A stretch of DNA of 64,000 nt from NCBI RefSeq assembly GCF_003994855.1, contig NZ_CP034142.1, forward strand, positions 1,550,001 through 1,614,000, given 5' to 3'. The translations under genes and the position numbers were made by a program. This document shows, one piece after another, positions 61,049 through 64,000 of this stretch; positions within the stretch are counted from its first letter, which is position 1, and each line of letters starts with the position of its first letter. The notes under the pieces were generated by a model. It was not told where the DNA came from and did no database searches. It was given only the letters and a program-made list of their open reading frames with translations. This stretch comes from Marinobacter sp. NP-4(2019) (lineage in GTDB: Bacteria; Pseudomonadota; Gammaproteobacteria; Pseudomonadales; Oleiphilaceae).

Positions 61049-62074
61049 TCAGTCCGCAACACGAACCAGCTGCTTCCCGAAGTTCTGCCCCTTCAGCATC
61101 CCCTTGAACGCCTCAACGGCATTGTCCAGCCCCTCGGCAATGGTCTCACGATACTTAAGCTCACCGTTGGCAATCCGATCCGCCAGAATGCCGGTGGTTT
61201 CCTGATGCCTATCCTGCCACTCGGTCACCAGGAAGAAGCGATGCTCGGGTACCGGGTCCAGCGCTTTCAGGACGTGGAAAGGCGTCTCGACAGAGGTCAT
61301 ATCGCTGGCGTTGTAAGCGGACACGTAACCACAGATGGGCACGCGAGCCCCCGGGTTCAGTAGCGGAGCAACCGCGTGGGTCACGGCTCCGCCAACATTC
61401 TCGAAATAGATGTCGATGCCGTCAGGGCAGGCCGCTTTCAGGTCCTCTTCAAGATTCCCAGCCTTGTAATCGACACAGGCATCGAAGCCCAGCTCCTCAA
61501 CCACGAATCGGCATTTTTCCGAACCGCCGGCCACGCCCACCACGCGGCAGCCTTCTTTTTTAGCGGTCTGGCCAACCACCGTGCCAACAGGACCTGACGC
61601 GGCGGACACCACCACGGTTTCGCCCGCTTCGGGTTTACCGACGTACATCAGGCCGCAGTAGCCGGTGCGACCGGGCATGCCCGCCACGCCGAGATAGGTC
61701 TGCAGGGGAACATTGTCCTGCTGGTTGATTTTGTAAACCTTTGGTGTGTCGGCCGGGAAAGTCACGTATTCCTGCCAGCCGGAGTAGCAGGTCACCAGAT
61801 CACCCACCTTGAACTTGTCCGAACGGGATTCCACGATCCTCGCGACGCTTTCACCGACAATCACCTCATCAATGGCGATGGGATCCATGTAACTCTTGGC
61901 GTCGTTCATGCGCGGGCGCATGTAGGGATCCAGTGACAACCACAGGACCTGGGCCACTACTTCTCCCTCGTTGGGTGGCCGGACAGGGCGTTCTTCCATA
62001 ACAAGGTCGCCATCCTGGATTTCGCCCTGCGGACGCTGTTTGAGCACGATTGCATGATTCTTGTAGTCGTTCAC
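61049..62074 (-). CDS. NADP-dependent oxidoreductase, CurA/leukotriene B4 dehydrogenase type
   Basis: 341 residues. Zinc-independent medium-chain reductase: LWLSLDPYMRPRMND is the family opening, VSAASGPVGTVVGQTAKKEG the NADP-binding loop (AASGPVG), and IDIYFENVGG the conserved active-site strand. Related proteins reduce alpha,beta-unsaturated ketones (curcumin reductase, prostaglandin reductase, YncB). Cytoplasmic; it stands alone, convergent to the PIG3-type gene. Confidence 0.93.
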   Translation of the reverse strand: MNDYKNHAIVLKQRPQGEIQDGDLVMEERPVRPPNEGEVVAQVLWLSLDPYMRPRMNDAKSYMDPIAIDEVIVGESVARIVESRSDKFKVGDLVTCYSGWQEYVTFPADTPKVYKINQQDNVPLQTYLGVAGMPGRTGYCGLMYVGKPEAGETVVVSAASGPVGTVVGQTAKKEGCRVVGVAGGSEKCRFVVEELGFDACVDYKAGNLEEDLKAACPDGIDIYFENVGGAVTHAVAPLLNPGARVPICGYVSAYNASDMTSVETPFHVLKALDPVPEHRFFLVTEWQDRHQETTGILADRIANGELKYRETIAEGLDNAVEAFKGMLKGQNFGKQLVRVAD

Positions 62075-62160
62075 TGATGTTCTCCGGTTGCATAATGAAA
62101 CCAGATTAGAGTGCAGCAGAATGGGTTTGGGGTCAACCTCGCAACTCAGGATGTCCGGGG

Positions 62161-62193
62161 TTACATTCCTGAGCCCGATCGTTATAATCGGGC
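62161..62193 (+). promoter_or_regulatory. Candidate vgrG promoter with inverted repeat over the -10
   Basis: TTACAT (62161-62166), 16-base spacer, perfect TATAAT (62183-62188). The inverted repeat GCCCGAT (62173-62179) and ATCGGGC (62187-62193) encloses the -10 symmetrically, a typical operator geometry. Confidence 0.5.
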
Positions 62194-62249
62194 ACGCTCA
62201 GGACGAGCGATTGATGGAACCAACACCACACTCTTCAGGGACCGAAGAC

Positions 62250-64000
62250 ATGCCCCAGGCAAGCGGACTGCAGTTCACCGCCACCATTGGCGGATTTTCC
62301 TCTGATCATTTCTCCGTGGTCGGCTTCGAGCTGACCGAAGCCCTGTCCGATCTGTGTCACGGCAAGCTCGAACTGGCCAGCACCGATCCGTCGGTGGCAG
62401 CGATGGATGTGCTGGAACAGGCGGTGGATCTGGTGATCTGGCAGGACGGCGCGCCCCTGCGGCGCTTCACCGGCGTGGTCAACGAATTCGCCCGCGGCGA
62501 TACCGGCCACCGCCGCACCCGCTACGAAGTCATCGTCCAGCCCCCGCTGTGGCGCCTGGGCCTGATGCACAACAGCCGCATCTTCCAGACCCGGACCAGC
62601 GACGCCATCGTGCGCACCCTGCTGGAAGAGCGGGGCATCGTCGATACCGTGTTCGATCTCAAGCGCGACCCGCAGGAACGGGAATACTGCGTCCAGCATC
62701 GGGAAAGCGACCTGGATTTTGTAGCTAGACTGGCCGCCGAGGAAGGCTGGCACTACCGCTACCACCACGGCTCCGTCGACGGCGAGGAACAGCCGGCCCT
62801 GATCATCGCCGACCACCACGGCGACGCCCCGAAACTGGACCCGGTGACCTACAGCGGCAAGGCCGGCGGCAGCACCCGAACGCCCTGTGTGTTCCGTTTC
62901 GCCCACCAGGAACGGGTCCGCGCCAGCGCCGTGGCGCTGAAGGATTACACCTTCCAGAACCCCGCCTACGCGCTGATGCACGACAGGGCCGCTGGCGATG
63001 TCCAGCACCGGGAAGACTACCAGCACTACGACTACCCCGGCCGCTTCAAGGCTGACGCCAGCGGCCAGCCCTTCACCGAGGCCCGGCTGGACGCCCTGAG
63101 ACACGACGCCAGCACCGCCCGTGGCAAGAGCAACCGCGCCGACTTCACCGCCGGCGCCAAGGTCACCCTGACCGACCACGACAGCGATGCCCTGAACCGG
63201 GAATGGCTGCTGACCGCCATCACCCACACCGGCAAACAGCCCCAGGCGCTGGAAGAAGAGGGCGGGGCCGAGCCCACCAGTTACAGCAACCAGTTCAACG
63301 CCATCCCCGCCGACCGCACCTGGCGCTCGCAAATCAAACACCGCCCAAGAATGGACGGCCCGCAGATGGCGATGGTCACCGGCCCGGACAGCGAGGAAAT
63401 CCATTGCGACGAACACGGCCGGGTGAAAGTCAGATTCCCCTGGGACCGCTATTCAAAGAATGATGAACATTCCAGCGCCTGGCTGCGGGTCAGCCAGGGC
63501 TGGGCCGGCGGCCAGTACGGCTTCATGGCCATCCCGAGAATCGGCCACGAAGTCATTGTCTCCTTCCTGGACGGCGACCCGGACCAGCCGATCATCACCG
63601 GCCGCACCTACCACGCCACCAACACCCCGCCGTACGCGCTGCCGGAACACAAGACCCGCACCACCCTGAAGACCCAGACCCACAAGGGCGAGGGCAGCAA
63701 CGAACTGCGGTTCGAGGACGAAGCCGACAAGGAACAGATCTACGTCCACGCCCAGAAAGACCTGGACCTGCTGGCCGAGAACAACCGCACCGAGGTCATC
63801 CGCAACGACAGCCACCTCACCGTCGACAACCACCGCAAGGCCCACATCAAGGGCAATGATCACGTCACGGTGGGTGGTGAGAAGCGGGAGTCCGTCGGCG
63901 GTGACTGCAGCCAGAGCGTCGGCGGCACTTTCCACCAAAAGTCTGCCAAAGGGACCCTCAGCGAAGCCGGAACCGAAGTGCACCATAAAGCAGGAGCTAA
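62250..64000 (+). CDS. Type VI secretion tip protein VgrG (partial, cut at window end)
   Basis: At least 583 residues from ATG 62250 (MPQASGLQF, preceded by AGGG); ATG 62214 in the same frame is an alternative. No stop before the window edge. Order: gp27-like base (to about residue 370) with REYCVQHRESDLDFVARL, gp5-like OB fold (GPQMAMVTGPDSEEIHCDEH, GRVKVRFPWDRY), then AWLRVSQGWAGGQYGFMAIP and the start of the beta-needle with repeats such as SVGG. It forms the trimeric spike that punctures target cells and carries effectors. GC is higher than in upstream genes. No other T6SS gene is seen, so this may be an orphan vgrG with effector genes beyond the edge. Confidence 0.95.
   Translation, partial: MPQASGLQFTATIGGFSSDHFSVVGFELTEALSDLCHGKLELASTDPSVAAMDVLEQAVDLVIWQDGAPLRRFTGVVNEFARGDTGHRRTRYEVIVQPPLWRLGLMHNSRIFQTRTSDAIVRTLLEERGIVDTVFDLKRDPQEREYCVQHRESDLDFVARLAAEEGWHYRYHHGSVDGEEQPALIIADHHGDAPKLDPVTYSGKAGGSTRTPCVFRFAHQERVRASAVALKDYTFQNPAYALMHDRAAGDVQHREDYQHYDYPGRFKADASGQPFTEARLDALRHDASTARGKSNRADFTAGAKVTLTDHDSDALNREWLLTAITHTGKQPQALEEEGGAEPTSYSNQFNAIPADRTWRSQIKHRPRMDGPQMAMVTGPDSEEIHCDEHGRVKVRFPWDRYSKNDEHSSAWLRVSQGWAGGQYGFMAIPRIGHEVIVSFLDGDPDQPIITGRTYHATNTPPYALPEHKTRTTLKTQTHKGEGSNELRFEDEADKEQIYVHAQKDLDLLAENNRTEVIRNDSHLTVDNHRKAHIKGNDHVTVGGEKRESVGGDCSQSVGGTFHQKSAKGTLSEAGTEVHHKAGA

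Noticed and set aside
62235..63416. A 393-codon minus-strand frame opposite vgrG.
   Set aside because: The plus strand encodes an unmistakable VgrG; the antisense translation is Val/Gly/Ala-rich without domains.
1..64000. CRISPR arrays, insertion sequences, integrases, prophage genes or attachment sites.
   Set aside because: No spaced direct-repeat array, transposase, recombinase or tRNA-linked integration duplication was recognised on either strand.

Overview
The window looks like chromosomal DNA of a marine, halotolerant gammaproteobacterium of the Marinobacter type. This is inferred from gene content and protein style, without a database search. It carries a complete thrS-infC-rpmI-rplT-pheST-ihfA-merR block with an AUU-started infC, a betaine-type BCCT carrier, a glucosylglycerate-type compatible-solute operon, several acyl-CoA enzymes and a type VI VgrG. 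No insertion sequence, integrase, phage or CRISPR array was seen.

Layout. 1-6 kb: the end of a sensor kinase, a MaoC-like hydratase, two AraC-type regulators, tRNA-Asp and 2,4-dienoyl-CoA reductase FadH. 6-14 kb: a coiled-coil protein, NAD kinase, a metallophosphatase, a GlpG-type rhomboid protease, two small conserved proteins (DUF1315, DUF2797) and aminopeptidase PepN. On the minus strand between the rhomboid gene and the DUF1315 gene lies a strong candidate for an unannotated Fur-repressed small RNA. It has a TTGACA/TATTAT promoter, a 17/19 Fur box over that promoter, two hairpins and an intrinsic terminator, in about 88 nt. 14-23.5 kb: a DUF1329 / YCF48-like / RND(MMPL) export cluster, then a TAXI-type TRAP transporter. 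23.5-31 kb: the translation and IHF block. 31-38 kb: FMN reductase, pirin, a Sco/CtaG copper-delivery pair, tRNA-Pro, an FMN-binding glutamate-synthase-like protein and a BCCT transporter.

38-46.5 kb: a translationally coupled three-gene operon (retropepsin-like lipoprotein, 7TM protein with a transglutaminase-like domain, ATP-grasp ligase) that probably modifies an unknown envelope peptide; then RmuC, an exported protein, a third AraC regulator and a racemase-like CoA-transferase family III enzyme. 46.5-54 kb: an EF-hand protein, a 930-residue lipoprotein lipase of lower GC, enoyl-CoA hydratase, class I fumarase and SelO. 54-61 kb: a tight run for glycerate kinase, glucosyl(mannosyl)-3-phosphoglycerate phosphatase, glucosyl-3-phosphoglycerate synthase, a GH13_18 phosphorylase, a tRNA-queuosine mannosyltransferase homologue and a quinone oxidoreductase. 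The end of the window has REP-like repeats, a zinc-independent MDR oxidoreductase and a VgrG cut by the window edge.

Themes. Three AraC-type regulators each sit divergently from an acyl-CoA enzyme (MaoC, FadH, racemase-like), suggesting local control of lipid use, alongside a lipase, a fatty-acid hydratase and an RND exporter. Osmoadaptation is represented by the BCCT carrier and the glucosylglycerate cycle. Iron control is represented by the predicted sRNA. Functions are read from motifs and context; none was tested by alignment or folding software.
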